From positions 1-64,000 of the forward strand of contig NZ_JACHHG010000016.1 in assembly GCF_014202645.1 (NCBI RefSeq): 64,000 nucleotides of DNA. The letters are read 5' to 3'. Made by a program: the position numbers and the translations under genes. This document shows positions 19,823-29,140 of this stretch, one piece after another. Numbering within the stretch: the stretch's first letter is position 1; each line of letters opens with the position of its first letter. Source of the stretch: Deinobacterium chartae (lineage in GTDB: Bacteria; Deinococcota; Deinococci; Deinococcales; Deinococcaceae). The notes under the pieces are model-generated. The model searched no databases, was not told the origin of the DNA, and saw only the letters and a program-made list of their open reading frames with translations.

Positions 19823-19851
19823 GCGTGGGGGCCTTGGGCCCCCACGCCTTT
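19823..19851 (+). terminator. Intrinsic terminator
   Basis: GCGTGGGGGCC at 19823-19833 pairs with GGCCCCCACGC at 19837-19847 around a three-base loop, followed by CTTTT. Confidence 0.88.
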
Positions 19852-19950
19852 TACCCGTTCATGCGAATACCGGCTTGACCGCACCTTCGCACGGCTGTGC
19901 TGGGCCACCGGGCCTTGTGGTAAGCCCTCTCCAAATGGCAGACTACGCGT

Positions 19951-20223
19951 ATGCTCGATACCCCTGAGTGGCGCGACCTGCAAGACGCCCTGGAAGAAAT
20001 CGGCATTGCCAATGCCGAGCCGAGGTCGGCGGATGACGGACGTATGCTGGTAGCCTACGTCCCGTCTTTCGACGGCTACTTCACCTTTGTGGGCGACAAC
20101 CTGTGCCTGAACATCGTCAACGACGACGGCGACGAGGAATGGCACCCGGTGGACAGCACCGAGCACCTCGAACGCCTGCTCGAGGACTTCGAACCCGGAT
20201 ACCCGTACGAGCTCGACGACTGA
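19951..20223 (+). CDS. Small acidic protein of unknown function
   Basis: A 90-residue, strongly acidic cytosolic protein with no signal peptide or membrane segment. The middle (FDGYFTFVGDNLCLNIVN) has a beta pattern and the C-terminus is rich in Asp and Glu. I do not recognise the family. No strong ribosome binding site is visible before the ATG. It is convergent with the histidine kinase gene and preceded by a terminator. Confidence 0.6.
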   Translation: MLDTPEWRDLQDALEEIGIANAEPRSADDGRMLVAYVPSFDGYFTFVGDNLCLNIVNDDGDEEWHPVDSTEHLERLLEDFEPGYPYELDD

Positions 20224-20278
20224 CCCTCATCGTTCCACAGTGCGCACGGCACGGCCGTTCCTCGGGCCCCGCGTTGGC

Positions 20279-21772
20279 TCAGCGCTCTTTCATGGCGCTG
20301 GCCCCCACCGGGTCCGGGTTTTCGGCCTGTGATGCAGGCAGCGCCGACGTGTCACGCGGCAAGGAAAAACAAAACCGCGACCCGACCCCCACCTCGGACT
20401 CGGCCCACACCCGTCCACCGTGCCGCCCGATCAGGCGCTTGACGTTCGCCAGACCGATCCCGCTGCCCTCGAACTCCTCGTCCGGGTGCAACCGCTGAAA
20501 CAGTCCGAACGGGTCGTCGCGCCCCGCCGCATCGAACCCCACCCCGTTGTCCGACACGGTCACCACCCACTCCAGCGGCGTTTCCTCGATCGCGACCCGG
20601 ATGCGCGCCACCGGGCGCGGACGCGTGTACTTCAGCGCGTTGGACAGCAGATTGTGCAGCACGAAGCGCAGCATGGCCAAGTCGGCCACCACCGTCCCAA
20701 GTTCGCAGATCTCCCAGACCACCTCGCGCTCTTGCATCTGCTCCTCGACCTCGAGGTCCGCGCGCACCCTTGCGATCAGCGCCGCCAGGTCCACCACCTC
20801 GGGCGTACGTTCCTTGCGGTTGAGCTGCGAGAATTCCAGCAGCGCGTCGAGCATCTCGCTCATGCGCCAGCTGGCCCGTTCGATGATCTCGAGGTGCCGC
20901 CGGGTCTGTGCGTCCAACTGTCCCTCGAGGCGGCGCAGCACGTCGCTGAACCCCACGATGTGCGTGAGCGGCGAGCGCAGGTAATGGCTGACCGAGTACG
21001 AAAACGCCTCGAGTTCGGCGTTGAGGTTCTCGAGCTGCTGGGTGCGCTGCTGCACCCGGGCCTCGAGGTTCTCGTAGAGTTCGCGCACTTCGGCCTCGGC
21101 CCGCTCTTTGGCTTCGCGTTCGGCCTGGACCTGGTAACGGGCCAGGGCCAGCTGGTGCACGGCCTCGAGTTGCCGCAGCCGCTGCTCGGCCGAGACCTGC
21201 TTGAGGTAGGCCACGATGTAGAGCATGCCGATCACGAACAGGCTCGATCCGTAGAACTGCCCTACGAAGCTGGCGATTCCCAGGTCAAACGAAGCGGCCA
21301 GCAGCGGACCCACCCGCAACGCCCCGAGCAGCAGCGCGACCACCGCCACCCCCCCGGCCCACCACAGGGCGCGGCGCGCGTCCCAGGCAGCAAAGGCGAG
21401 CACGTAAACCACCGCAAAGTAGTAGGTCACCTCGCTCAGGCTTCCGTAACGCGGCAGGTAGGCGCGAAACTGGTAGTCGAGCGAGATCAGGCAGTAAGCC
21501 CCCAGGCACATGTACGCCAGCGTGATCGCCGGGTCCAGCATGCTGCGGCGCCACCACAACAACACGCTGAGCAGCGCGAACACCGCGGCCAGTCCGGGCA
21601 GCGCCCAGTGGTCTGCGGGCGGCAGTCCGCTGGTCCGCTGCGCCAGGTAAGCCACCAGCACGGTGAGCGCCCCGATCGGCATCAGGATGCCTACAACCCG
21701 CAGCCGAACGGCCCGCACCGGGTCGTCCCGGTAAGCAATCGGTGGAAGCGGCTGGGAAGCAGGCGTCTTCAT
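20279..21772 (-). CDS. Membrane histidine kinase with an altered H-box
   Basis: A 497-residue sensor kinase. Six to eight hydrophobic segments fill residues 20-205, a coiled coil follows (210-250), then a dimerisation/phosphoacceptor helix and an ATPase domain (NLLSNALKY, DNGVGFD, GSGIGLANVKRL). The H-box reads SVSHYLRSPL with His263 as phosphoacceptor and Tyr264 where nearly all HisKA proteins have Asp or Glu. No response regulator gene is adjacent; the next gene upstream on the same strand side is the TPR-GGDEF-EAL protein. The sensed signal is unknown. Confidence 0.88.
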   Translation of the reverse strand: MKTPASQPLPPIAYRDDPVRAVRLRVVGILMPIGALTVLVAYLAQRTSGLPPADHWALPGLAAVFALLSVLLWWRRSMLDPAITLAYMCLGAYCLISLDYQFRAYLPRYGSLSEVTYYFAVVYVLAFAAWDARRALWWAGGVAVVALLLGALRVGPLLAASFDLGIASFVGQFYGSSLFVIGMLYIVAYLKQVSAEQRLRQLEAVHQLALARYQVQAEREAKERAEAEVRELYENLEARVQQRTQQLENLNAELEAFSYSVSHYLRSPLTHIVGFSDVLRRLEGQLDAQTRRHLEIIERASWRMSEMLDALLEFSQLNRKERTPEVVDLAALIARVRADLEVEEQMQEREVVWEICELGTVVADLAMLRFVLHNLLSNALKYTRPRPVARIRVAIEETPLEWVVTVSDNGVGFDAAGRDDPFGLFQRLHPDEEFEGSGIGLANVKRLIGRHGGRVWAESEVGVGSRFCFSLPRDTSALPASQAENPDPVGASAMKER

Positions 21773-21842
21773 CGCTGGAATGCCCGAATTGTACCGTGGC
21801 CCGCCTCCGCATGTCGGTCAAATTCGTACAATAAGCCTTCCC

Positions 21843-24224
21843 TCATCCGGCCGAGGTGGCCAGCAGGTCCAAAAAGGTGTGCGCCTGCGCCGGACGCGAG
21901 AACAAGAAACCCTGCAGGGCCGTGACGCCCAGGCTCCGCAGCACCTCCGCCTGCTCAACGGTCTCGACCCCCTCGGCCACCACGTCCAGGCGCAGGGCCT
22001 GTCCCATGCGCACCGTGGCCTCCACGATGCGCAGGTCGCGATCATCGCGTCCGATCCCCATCACAAACGAGCGGTCTATCTTGAGTCCGTCGATCGGATA
22101 GTTCTTGAGCTGGGCCAGCGACGAGTAGCCGGTGCCGAAATCGTCCACCACCACCCGCACCCCCAGGTCCTTGAGCGCGCTCAGGTCCCGGCGCGCGAGT
22201 TCGGGATGCATCATCATCAGCGACTCGGTGATCTCGAGCTGCAGGCGTTCCGGCGCGATTCCGCTCTCCTCGAGGGCCGCGCGCACGTCCGTGAGAAAGT
22301 GGCGCTCTTGCATCTGGCGGGCCGAGATGTTCACCGAAACGCCCACGTCGCCCCAGGACAGGGCGTCCAGACAGGCCTGCCGCAACGCCCAGCTGCCCAG
22401 CGGCACGATCAGTCCCGAGTCCTCGGCGACCGGAATGAACTCGCCCGGACCGACCCGGCCAAGCTGCCGGTTGCTCCAGCGCAGCAGCGCTTCCCCCACC
22501 CGTACGCGGCCGTCCGGCTGGTGAATGCCCTGGTATTCCAGGTACAGCTCATCGCGGTTTCCCCTTTGCAGGGCGCGGCGCAGCGCGCTCTCCATGGTCA
22601 CCACCGGAATGCGCTGCCCGCCCGCGTCATCAAAGATCCGCCAGCCCAGTCCCTGGCGTTTGGCCATGTACATGGCCTGATCGGCCTTGCCGACCAGCAC
22701 GTCCGCCACCCGGCCGTGCTCGGGCGACAGGGCAAAACCGATGCTGGGCGCCACGTAGATCTCCTGACCGTACACCTTGGTGGGCCGCTGCAGGCTCGAG
22801 GTGATTTCCAGGGCAAGCTGCTCGATCCGGCCCAGTTCAACCGTGCCGCGCACCAGCATCAGGAACTCGTCGCCGCCCATACGGGCCAGCAGGGCGCGTC
22901 CCCGCAACATACCCTCGAGGCGTTCGGCCACCCGTACGAGCAGTTCGTCGCCGAAACCGTGACCAAAGGTGTCGTTGATGTACTTGAAACGGTCCAGGTC
23001 GATCAGGCCCACCACCAACGGCTCTTCGCCCTGCAACGCCTCGACCAGCCGTCGCCGGAACAGTGCCCGGTTGGGCAGCCCGGTCAGCGGGTCGTGCCAC
23101 GCCAGGCGTTCGAGCTCCCGGGTTCGCTCGGCCACCGCCGCTTCGGCAGCCTCCTTGGCGAGCCGTTCGGCCTCGTGCCGTCCCCGGTGATAATTCGCTT
23201 CGGCACGGGCGCGCTCGAGGTCAAACTGCACCAGCAGGTTGCGGGTTTGACGCGCGGTTTCTACCGAGAGCAGCTCGCGCTCGAGGGCGTGCGCGGAGCG
23301 CAGGATCTCCAGGGCCTGCTCAAACTCCCCCAGCGCCTGATAGCGGCGGGCCAGCTCCTCGAGCAGGCCCGGCAGCGAGGTGCGCCGCTCGGCTTCGAGC
23401 GCGAGTTGCCGGGCCTGCTCGATCACCGTTATGGCCCGGCGGTGATCGGAGAGGGTGCGGCCGAGCCCGAGCCGGGCCTCGAGCATGCCGTCTACGTCCC
23501 CGAGCGCCTCGGCCAGTTGCAAGCTCTCCTGAAAACTGCGGGCGGCGCGCTCGGTTTCGCCCTGCTGCAGCCACAGCTGTCCCAGGCTGATCAGGTTGGT
23601 CCAGCGCAGCGGGCTGCTGTCCCCGGCCCGTTCGAGCGCTTCTTCGAACAGCTGGCGGGCGGCCTCGAGATCGCCGGACTTGCGGCGCACCTCGCCGAGG
23701 TTACCGATCAAGATCGCCTCGTGTTGCACGTTGCCCTGATGCCGCGCGTGCTTCAGCGCCCGCTCGTAATAGGCCAGGGCGTCGTCGAAGCGGTTCACGA
23801 ATTCCGCCAGCCGTCCCAGGTTGGTCAGCGCTGCGGTCATGAAGCGGGTTTCTCCCCCCAGCCGCTCACCGATGTCCAGAGCCGTCTCGAGGTGGGCGAG
23901 CGCGCCGCTGTAGTCGCCCAGATCGGTCAGGACCGAGCCGAGGTTGACATGGCAGGCCATCTCGCCCGCCGGATCGCCGGTGTTGCGCCGCAACTCCAGT
24001 GCGGTTTGCAGGTGCTCGACCGCCGCCCTGGATTCCCCCAGCGCGTGTTCCAGATTGGCCATGCCGTTGAGCGCGTCCGCAGCCAGGCTCTGGTCTCCGG
24101 CCCCTCCCGCGATGGAAAAGGCTTCACGGAACAGTTCCAGTGCAGCGCGGTCGTCATGACCACGAACTGCCCGCGCCTGGGTCAGCAGGTCGCGGGCAGT
24201 TTTCGGGGAGAGGGGATCTTGCAC
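21843..24224 (-). CDS. TPR-GGDEF-EAL cyclic-di-GMP protein
   Basis: A 793-residue cytosolic protein with about seven tetratricopeptide repeats (1-300), a coiled linker, a GGDEF domain (motif GGDEF near 449-453, intact) and an EAL domain (EALLRW near 579, DDFGTGYSSL and KIDRSFV present). Both the synthesis and breakdown motifs for cyclic di-GMP look complete. The GTG at 24224 is six bases behind a TACAAT hexamer on the minus strand, a leaderless start; longer frames upstream have non-coding composition. With the HD-GYP protein and kinase it forms a second-messenger neighbourhood. Confidence 0.9.
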   Translation of the reverse strand: MQDPLSPKTARDLLTQARAVRGHDDRAALELFREAFSIAGGAGDQSLAADALNGMANLEHALGESRAAVEHLQTALELRRNTGDPAGEMACHVNLGSVLTDLGDYSGALAHLETALDIGERLGGETRFMTAALTNLGRLAEFVNRFDDALAYYERALKHARHQGNVQHEAILIGNLGEVRRKSGDLEAARQLFEEALERAGDSSPLRWTNLISLGQLWLQQGETERAARSFQESLQLAEALGDVDGMLEARLGLGRTLSDHRRAITVIEQARQLALEAERRTSLPGLLEELARRYQALGEFEQALEILRSAHALERELLSVETARQTRNLLVQFDLERARAEANYHRGRHEAERLAKEAAEAAVAERTRELERLAWHDPLTGLPNRALFRRRLVEALQGEEPLVVGLIDLDRFKYINDTFGHGFGDELLVRVAERLEGMLRGRALLARMGGDEFLMLVRGTVELGRIEQLALEITSSLQRPTKVYGQEIYVAPSIGFALSPEHGRVADVLVGKADQAMYMAKRQGLGWRIFDDAGGQRIPVVTMESALRRALQRGNRDELYLEYQGIHQPDGRVRVGEALLRWSNRQLGRVGPGEFIPVAEDSGLIVPLGSWALRQACLDALSWGDVGVSVNISARQMQERHFLTDVRAALEESGIAPERLQLEITESLMMMHPELARRDLSALKDLGVRVVVDDFGTGYSSLAQLKNYPIDGLKIDRSFVMGIGRDDRDLRIVEATVRMGQALRLDVVAEGVETVEQAEVLRSLGVTALQGFLFSRPAQAHTFLDLLATSAG

Positions 24225-24267
24225 TCTGTTATTGTATTCCCGAACCTCGGTCCGGCTTGCCAGTGAT

Positions 24268-25536
24268 CTATGGCAGCTTGAACAAGGCCTCGAGGTCCAG
24301 CATGCCGTGTCCGAGCTGACCGGCATACGGGCTGTTTTCGCTGTTGAGGTCCACCGCGCGGGCACTCGCACCCAGCGCGTTTTCCAGCTGTTCGGGAGTG
24401 GCCTGGGGATTTTGCGCCTTGGCGAGTGCCAGGGCGCCTGCGATCACCGGGGTGCTGAAGCTGGTGCCGCTGAAGTAGGCCGCGTAGCCTTCGGGGAACG
24501 GAGAGTAAATGCGCTCGCCCGGAGCCAGGATTTCGACATCGCCGTAGTTGCTGAAGTCCGACTTGACCCCGTCGGTGTTCACGCTGGCCACGCTGATGCC
24601 CGCGCCGTCGAGCGAACCCGCCGCAAGGTCACGCGCGGGGTAGTGCACCTGGCCGCTGTTGGTGTTACCGGCGGCAGCCACCACGATCACACCGTGAGAG
24701 GCAGCGTAGCTCAGCGCGCCGCGCACCGACTCCAGCGCTTCTGCACTGCCCAGGCTGAGGTTGATGATGTCGGCACCGTGGTCTACGGCGTACACGATGG
24801 CCTCGGTCACGACGGTGGCATCGCCGCTGCCGTCCGGGTTGAGCGCACGGATCGGCAAGATCTTGGCGCGCGGGGCGATCTGCAAGATGACCCCGGCCAC
24901 CCCGGTTCCGTGTCCGTAGGCCGCATCGGTCCGGTAGCTGCCCACTTCCTGCGGGACGTTGTCTCCGTCGATCAGGTCCACGGCCTGGGCGGTATCGATC
25001 GCTCCTTCGAACGCCGGGTGCGTCAGGTCCACGCCGGTATCGATAACGGCGACGGTGATACCCTCGCCCAGCAGCGTGGCCTGCCCGGAAGCGCTCTCCA
25101 GCCCGATGCTCTGCCAGTTGACGGTGTTTTCCGGAGCCGGCTGGTACTGCCCCTCGGCCCAGATCGCGCGGCCCTCGGCCCAGATCGCGCGGCCCTCGGC
25201 CCAGATCGCGCGGCCCTCGGCCCAGATCGGACGGCCCTGAGCGCCCACCATCTGGGTGGCGTAGATCACCCGCTGGTTGGACTCGACCCGGGCGCGGCTC
25301 TGGGTGCCGAGCTCCTGTGGATAGCGGTTAAGCCCGATCACCGCGAAGTGGCCTTCCTTGAGCGTGGTGACCTTGCCGCCGTAACGGGCCTCGAGCTGGG
25401 CCGAACTCGTTCCCTGCGGGGCAGGGACCGTGAGGGCGTACGCGTAGGTTTCCGGCACGGAGGCGGTCGGAACAGCCTTTTGAGAACAACCTGCTAAAGC
25501 CAGCACACCTGTAATCGCGATCAGTAGATTCCTCAT
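24268..25536 (-). CDS. Lipoprotein subtilisin-like serine protease (S8) with WAEG repeats
   Basis: A 422-residue exported protease. The start at 25536 gives a lipoprotein signal with lipobox LAGC near residue 18 and has GGAGG upstream. An N-terminal propeptide-like region (20-100) is followed by four tandem copies of AIWAEGR-type heptads (about 101-129) and the peptidase domain with Asp166 (VIDTGVD), His209 (GHGTG), the oxyanion Asn in AAAGN and Ser359 (GTSFSTP). All catalytic residues are present. The mature protein is probably tethered to the membrane through its Cys. The repeats lie just before the catalytic domain. Confidence 0.92.
   Translation of the reverse strand: MRNLLIAITGVLALAGCSQKAVPTASVPETYAYALTVPAPQGTSSAQLEARYGGKVTTLKEGHFAVIGLNRYPQELGTQSRARVESNQRVIYATQMVGAQGRPIWAEGRAIWAEGRAIWAEGRAIWAEGQYQPAPENTVNWQSIGLESASGQATLLGEGITVAVIDTGVDLTHPAFEGAIDTAQAVDLIDGDNVPQEVGSYRTDAAYGHGTGVAGVILQIAPRAKILPIRALNPDGSGDATVVTEAIVYAVDHGADIINLSLGSAEALESVRGALSYAASHGVIVVAAAGNTNSGQVHYPARDLAAGSLDGAGISVASVNTDGVKSDFSNYGDVEILAPGERIYSPFPEGYAAYFSGTSFSTPVIAGALALAKAQNPQATPEQLENALGASARAVDLNSENSPYAGQLGHGMLDLEALFKLP
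25151..25234. repeat. Four tandem 21-bp repeats inside the S8 protease gene
   Basis: Units at 25151-25171, 25172-25192, 25193-25213 and 25214-25234. The first three are identical and the fourth has two changes. Each encodes one WAEG heptad on the minus strand and keeps the reading frame. Confidence 0.95.
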
Positions 25537-25700
25537 TAAAGCCTCCAGCAACGATCTTCTCATAAAATAGTCACTCTTGTGTTTCGGTTCTGTGTCGTTT
25601 TTCTCATGAAGGTCCTGATCGGTCGGCATCTCCGGGCAGATTGACCCTGGTAGTGAAAAAAATATCGTCGAATGTTATGCTTGACCGCAGGAGGCGACGC

Positions 25701-25919
25701 ATGGACGTCTACATCGTGACCTGGTGGACCCGAACCCGCAGCGACGGGTTCATCGACATCGCCAGCAACCTGCAAGACGCCATGCAGCGGGCGCACCAAC
25801 TCGAGGGCGAACCGCTGGGATGGCAGGCCGAGGAGCATCCGCTGGGAACCGAGACCCGCATCTGGCGCGCAGCAGGCAAACGCAAACGGCACTACACCAT
25901 CGAACGCCGCAGCCTCTGA
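25701..25919 (+). CDS. Small protein of unknown function
   Basis: A 72-residue basic cytosolic protein beginning MDVYIVTWWTRTRSDGFIDIASN. The ATG at 25701 has a perfect AGGAGG at 25690-25695, which decides the start. No motif or family is recognised. It lies between the protease gene and the promoter of the ribonucleotide reductase operon. Confidence 0.65.
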   Translation: MDVYIVTWWTRTRSDGFIDIASNLQDAMQRAHQLEGEPLGWQAEEHPLGTETRIWRAAGKRKRHYTIERRSL

Positions 25920-26024
25920 GCCCGAATCAGCTTGCCCGCCGCACCCAAGGGCCGTGGTGCGGCGGGCAACGGTTGCCGGCCCCCGCCGCGCGCCCATCCC
26001 CGCCGGGGTCTATCTGTGGTGGGT

Positions 26025-26053
26025 TTGACAACCCCGGGCACAATCCGTAGTAT
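26025..26053 (+). promoter_or_regulatory. Sigma-70 promoter of the nrd operon
   Basis: TTGACA at 26025-26030, a spacer of 17 bases and TAGTAT at 26048-26053. Transcription should begin near 26060, at the start of the cobalamin riboswitch. Confidence 0.8.
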
Positions 26054-26056
26054 GCC

Positions 26057-26215
26057 CCACAGGCGTCCGCACCCGGACGCCCGCACCTGGGAACCGAGGG
26101 AAGCCGGTGAAATTCCGGCACTGTCGCGCAACGGTAACAGTCCGGTCGCTCCCCCAGGCCCGCAATTCCCCCACCTCCGCGTCAGAGGTAGAAGGCGGCC
26201 CACATGTTCACCCCC
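26057..26215 (+). ncRNA. Cobalamin riboswitch
   Basis: The core at 26098-26137 reads GGGAA-GCCGGTG-AAATTCCGG-CACTG-CGCGCAACGGTAA, the conserved centre of AdoCbl riboswitches, flanked by paired GC-rich arms. It follows the promoter directly and lies 100-260 bases before the first gene of the operon. The expression platform is not certain: an 8-bp hairpin at 26236-26252 without a U-tract suggests control of translation or a non-canonical terminator. When B12 is plentiful the operon should be switched off. Confidence 0.93.
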
Positions 26216-26317
26216 TGATCTATCACCTCGAGGCCCGGACCGCAGCGGTCCGCGTTGGCACGTCGGTTGTCCCGGTACCTGCCGGGAAGCCCTTTCTCAT
26301 ACCCGCTCGAGGTGAGC

Positions 26318-26698
26318 ATGGAAACCCGCATCGTTCATGCCGTTTTTCCCGGCATGACCAATCACTATCACACGCTTTTCGGTGGAGAGGCCCTGGCCTG
26401 GATGGACTCGGCGGCCTTCATCGCAGCCACCCGCCACTGCCACGCACGCGTTGTCACCGCGCACACCGACCCGATCGACTTCCGCCGCCCGGTCCCGCAG
26501 GGCACCCTCGCCGAACTGATCGCCCGGGTGGTGGAGACCGGGCGCAGCCGCATCGTCGTCGAGGTCGAGCTGTGGACCGAACAGATGTACAGCGATGCCC
26601 GCGAACTGGCCTGCCGGGGCCGCTTCGTCATGGTCGCAGTCGACGAACAGGGACGGCCGATCCCGGTTCCCCCGCTAAGCGCACAGGTGCCCGCATGA
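26318..26698 (+). CDS. Acyl-CoA thioesterase (YciA-like hotdog)
   Basis: A 126-residue single-domain hotdog protein. NHYHTLFGGEALAWMDSAAFIAA matches the catalytic helix of YciA-type acyl-CoA thioesterases, with the Gly-Gly and Asp of the active site. The ATG at 26318 follows GAGGTGAGC, and the stop overlaps the nrdA start (ATGA). It is therefore the first gene of the B12-controlled nrd operon, an unexpected place for a thioesterase. Its substrate is unknown. Confidence 0.85.
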   Translation: METRIVHAVFPGMTNHYHTLFGGEALAWMDSAAFIAATRHCHARVVTAHTDPIDFRRPVPQGTLAELIARVVETGRSRIVVEVELWTEQMYSDARELACRGRFVMVAVDEQGRPIPVPPLSAQVPA

Positions 26699-29079
26699 CC
26701 CTGGCTGCCACCGAGATGGACGTGCTCCTCGAGGCCGTCTTGGCTCCTGCAGAACTGAAAACGGTGCTCAGGCAGGCCGCAGCCCCGCTGCTGACCGCTC
26801 CGATGTCCGAGGCCGACCTCGAAGAAACCCTGCTGCAAACCGCCCTGGACCTGCAACGCGACGAGCCCGATTACGGCGCGGTAGCCCGCGACCTGCTGCT
26901 GCGGCGCCTGCGGCGCGAGGCGCTATCGCAGCCGCAGCCCGACGAAACCCGCTACCGCCAGGGCTTTCTCGAGTACATCCGCGTCGGGGTCGAACGCGGT
27001 CTGATCGACCCCCGGCTGCAGGCGCTCGACCTCGAGGCCGCAGCGCGCGCGCTGGTTCCCGCGCGCGACCGCCTGATTCCCTACCTGGGTCTGGCCACGC
27101 TGGCCGACCGCTACCTGGTGCGCGACCTGCACGAAAACCGCATCCTCGAGCTGCCGCAGTACCTGATGATGCGGGTGGCCCTGGGCGTGAGCCTGTCCGA
27201 GCACGAACCGCTGAGATGGGCCCTGTCCTTTTACGAGCGCATGAGCACCCTGCGCTACCTGCCCGGCACCCCGACGCTGTTCAATGCGGGCACGCCGCAC
27301 CATCAGCTCTCCAGCTGCTACCTCTCGGACGTCGAAGACAGCCTCGAGCACATCATGAGCTCGTCGGCCGACTTCGCCCAGCTCGCCAAGTACGCGGGCG
27401 GCGTGGGGGCCAGCGTGACCAAACTGCGCGCCATGGGCAGCCCGGTCCGGGGCGTAAACGGACGCAGCAGCGGCATCATTCCTTTCGTACACATGCTCGA
27501 CGCGCAGTTCAAGGCCATCGACCAGGGCGGACGGCGGCGCGGCACCCTGGCGGTTTACCTGGAGCCCTGGCACCTCGAGGTCGAGGAATTCCTCGAGCTG
27601 CGCCGCAACTCGGGCGACCCCTACCGCCGCGCGCACAGCATCGACCCGGTGCTGTGGGTACCGGACCTGTTCATGCGCCGGGTCGAGGCCGACCTCGAGT
27701 GGACCCTGTTTGATCCGGCACTGGCTCCCGAACTCACCGAGCTGTACGGCAGCGCCTTCGATGCGCGCTACAGCGAACTCGAAGCGCAGGCACAGGCCGG
27801 GAAGCTGCGCGCGGGCGGCTACCGGACGCTGCGGGCACGCGAGCTGTTTCACCGCATCCTGGCCGCCCTGCAGGAAACGGCCCATCCCTGGATCACCTTC
27901 AAAGACGCCGGCAACCTGCGCAGCTCCAACGCCCATGTCGGCGTGATCCACTCGAGCAACCTCTGCACCGAGATCTTCTTGCCGACCGACCGCGACCACA
28001 TCGCGGTGTGCAACCTGGCCTCGGTCAACCTCGCCCGGCACCTCGAGGGCGACCGGATCGACTGGGCCGAACTCGAGCGGTCGGTACGGCTGGCGGTGCG
28101 GCAGCTCGACAACGTGATCGACCTGAACTTCTATCCCTCGCCGCGCGCCGCGCGCAGCAACGCGCGCATCCGCCCGATCGGACTGGGCGTGATGGGCTTT
28201 ACCGAACTCACCCAGCGGCTGCGCCTGCCCTACGGGTCCGCAGCGGCCCGCACCCTGGCCTCGGAACTGTTCGCCTTTCTCAACTACCACGCGACCGACG
28301 AGAGCGCGAACCTGGCACGCGAAAAAGGCAGCTATCCGGCCTTCGAGGGCTCGACGTGGTCGCGCGGCCACCTCACCGCCGATACCCTCACCGACTTGAA
28401 CCTCGAGCGAGGCTTCGCTGCCGAGGTCTCCCCCGCTCCCGGCGCGCTGGACTGGAGCGGACTGCGGCGCAAGGTCACGGGCGGCATGCGCAACTCGGTC
28501 ACCAGCGCGGTGGCCCCCACCGCCACCATCGGGCTGATCGCGGGCACGACTCCGAGCCTCGACCCGCACTACGCCAACGTCTACGCCCGCAACACGCTCA
28601 GTGGCAAGTTCCTCGAGTTCAACGCCCAACTGGTGACCGACCTGAAACGGCTCGGGCGCTGGGAAGAGCTGCGCGAGGCGCTGATTGCCGCGCGCGGCGA
28701 CGTGGCAGCACTCGATCTTCCCGAAGAGCTCAAGGAGCTGTATCAGACCGCCTTCCAGATCGAGCCGGACGCCTACCTCGACGTGGCGGCCCGCGCCCAG
28801 GTGTACATCGACATGGGCATCTCGCGCAACCTGTACCTCACCACGCGCGACGTGAACGCGCTGCGCGAGGTGTACCTGAGCGCCTGGAAGCGCGGCCTCA
28901 AGAGTACCTACTACCTGTTTGTGGAGCAGCGCATGACCACCGAACAGAGCACGGTGGCGGTCAACAAGCGCCACCAGCGCGCCCGCTGGGTCCTCGAGGC
29001 CGAGCAGCAAGATCCGCAGGTGACCGATTCCGCCCCGGCCTGCTCGCTCGACGATCCCTCCTGCGAGTCCTGCCAGTAA
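26695..29079 (+). CDS. nrdA: Class I ribonucleoside-diphosphate reductase, large subunit
   Basis: A 794-residue catalytic subunit reducing ribonucleoside diphosphates. The redox pair Cys208 (SSCYL) and Cys439 (VCNLASVNL), the thiyl-radical Cys424 with Glu426 (NLCTEIF), the paired Tyr of STYYLF and the mobile C-terminal pair in PSCESCQ are all present. The N-terminus keeps the helical region after the ATP-cone but lacks the cone's VxKRDG segment, so dATP feedback may be absent. The start overlaps the thioesterase stop. nrdB follows after 61 bases. Confidence 0.96.
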   Translation: MTLAATEMDVLLEAVLAPAELKTVLRQAAAPLLTAPMSEADLEETLLQTALDLQRDEPDYGAVARDLLLRRLRREALSQPQPDETRYRQGFLEYIRVGVERGLIDPRLQALDLEAAARALVPARDRLIPYLGLATLADRYLVRDLHENRILELPQYLMMRVALGVSLSEHEPLRWALSFYERMSTLRYLPGTPTLFNAGTPHHQLSSCYLSDVEDSLEHIMSSSADFAQLAKYAGGVGASVTKLRAMGSPVRGVNGRSSGIIPFVHMLDAQFKAIDQGGRRRGTLAVYLEPWHLEVEEFLELRRNSGDPYRRAHSIDPVLWVPDLFMRRVEADLEWTLFDPALAPELTELYGSAFDARYSELEAQAQAGKLRAGGYRTLRARELFHRILAALQETAHPWITFKDAGNLRSSNAHVGVIHSSNLCTEIFLPTDRDHIAVCNLASVNLARHLEGDRIDWAELERSVRLAVRQLDNVIDLNFYPSPRAARSNARIRPIGLGVMGFTELTQRLRLPYGSAAARTLASELFAFLNYHATDESANLAREKGSYPAFEGSTWSRGHLTADTLTDLNLERGFAAEVSPAPGALDWSGLRRKVTGGMRNSVTSAVAPTATIGLIAGTTPSLDPHYANVYARNTLSGKFLEFNAQLVTDLKRLGRWEELREALIAARGDVAALDLPEELKELYQTAFQIEPDAYLDVAARAQVYIDMGISRNLYLTTRDVNALREVYLSAWKRGLKSTYYLFVEQRMTTEQSTVAVNKRHQRARWVLEAEQQDPQVTDSAPACSLDDPSCESCQ

Positions 29080-29140
29080 CGCCCGCTCCGTAACCTTCTG
29101 GTGCGGGCTCCACGGCCCGCGCCCAGCCCCAAGGAGAGCC

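Noticed and set aside
21780-24266. An 828-codon open frame opposite the GGDEF-EAL gene
   Set aside because: Antisense shadow of a well-supported multidomain protein.
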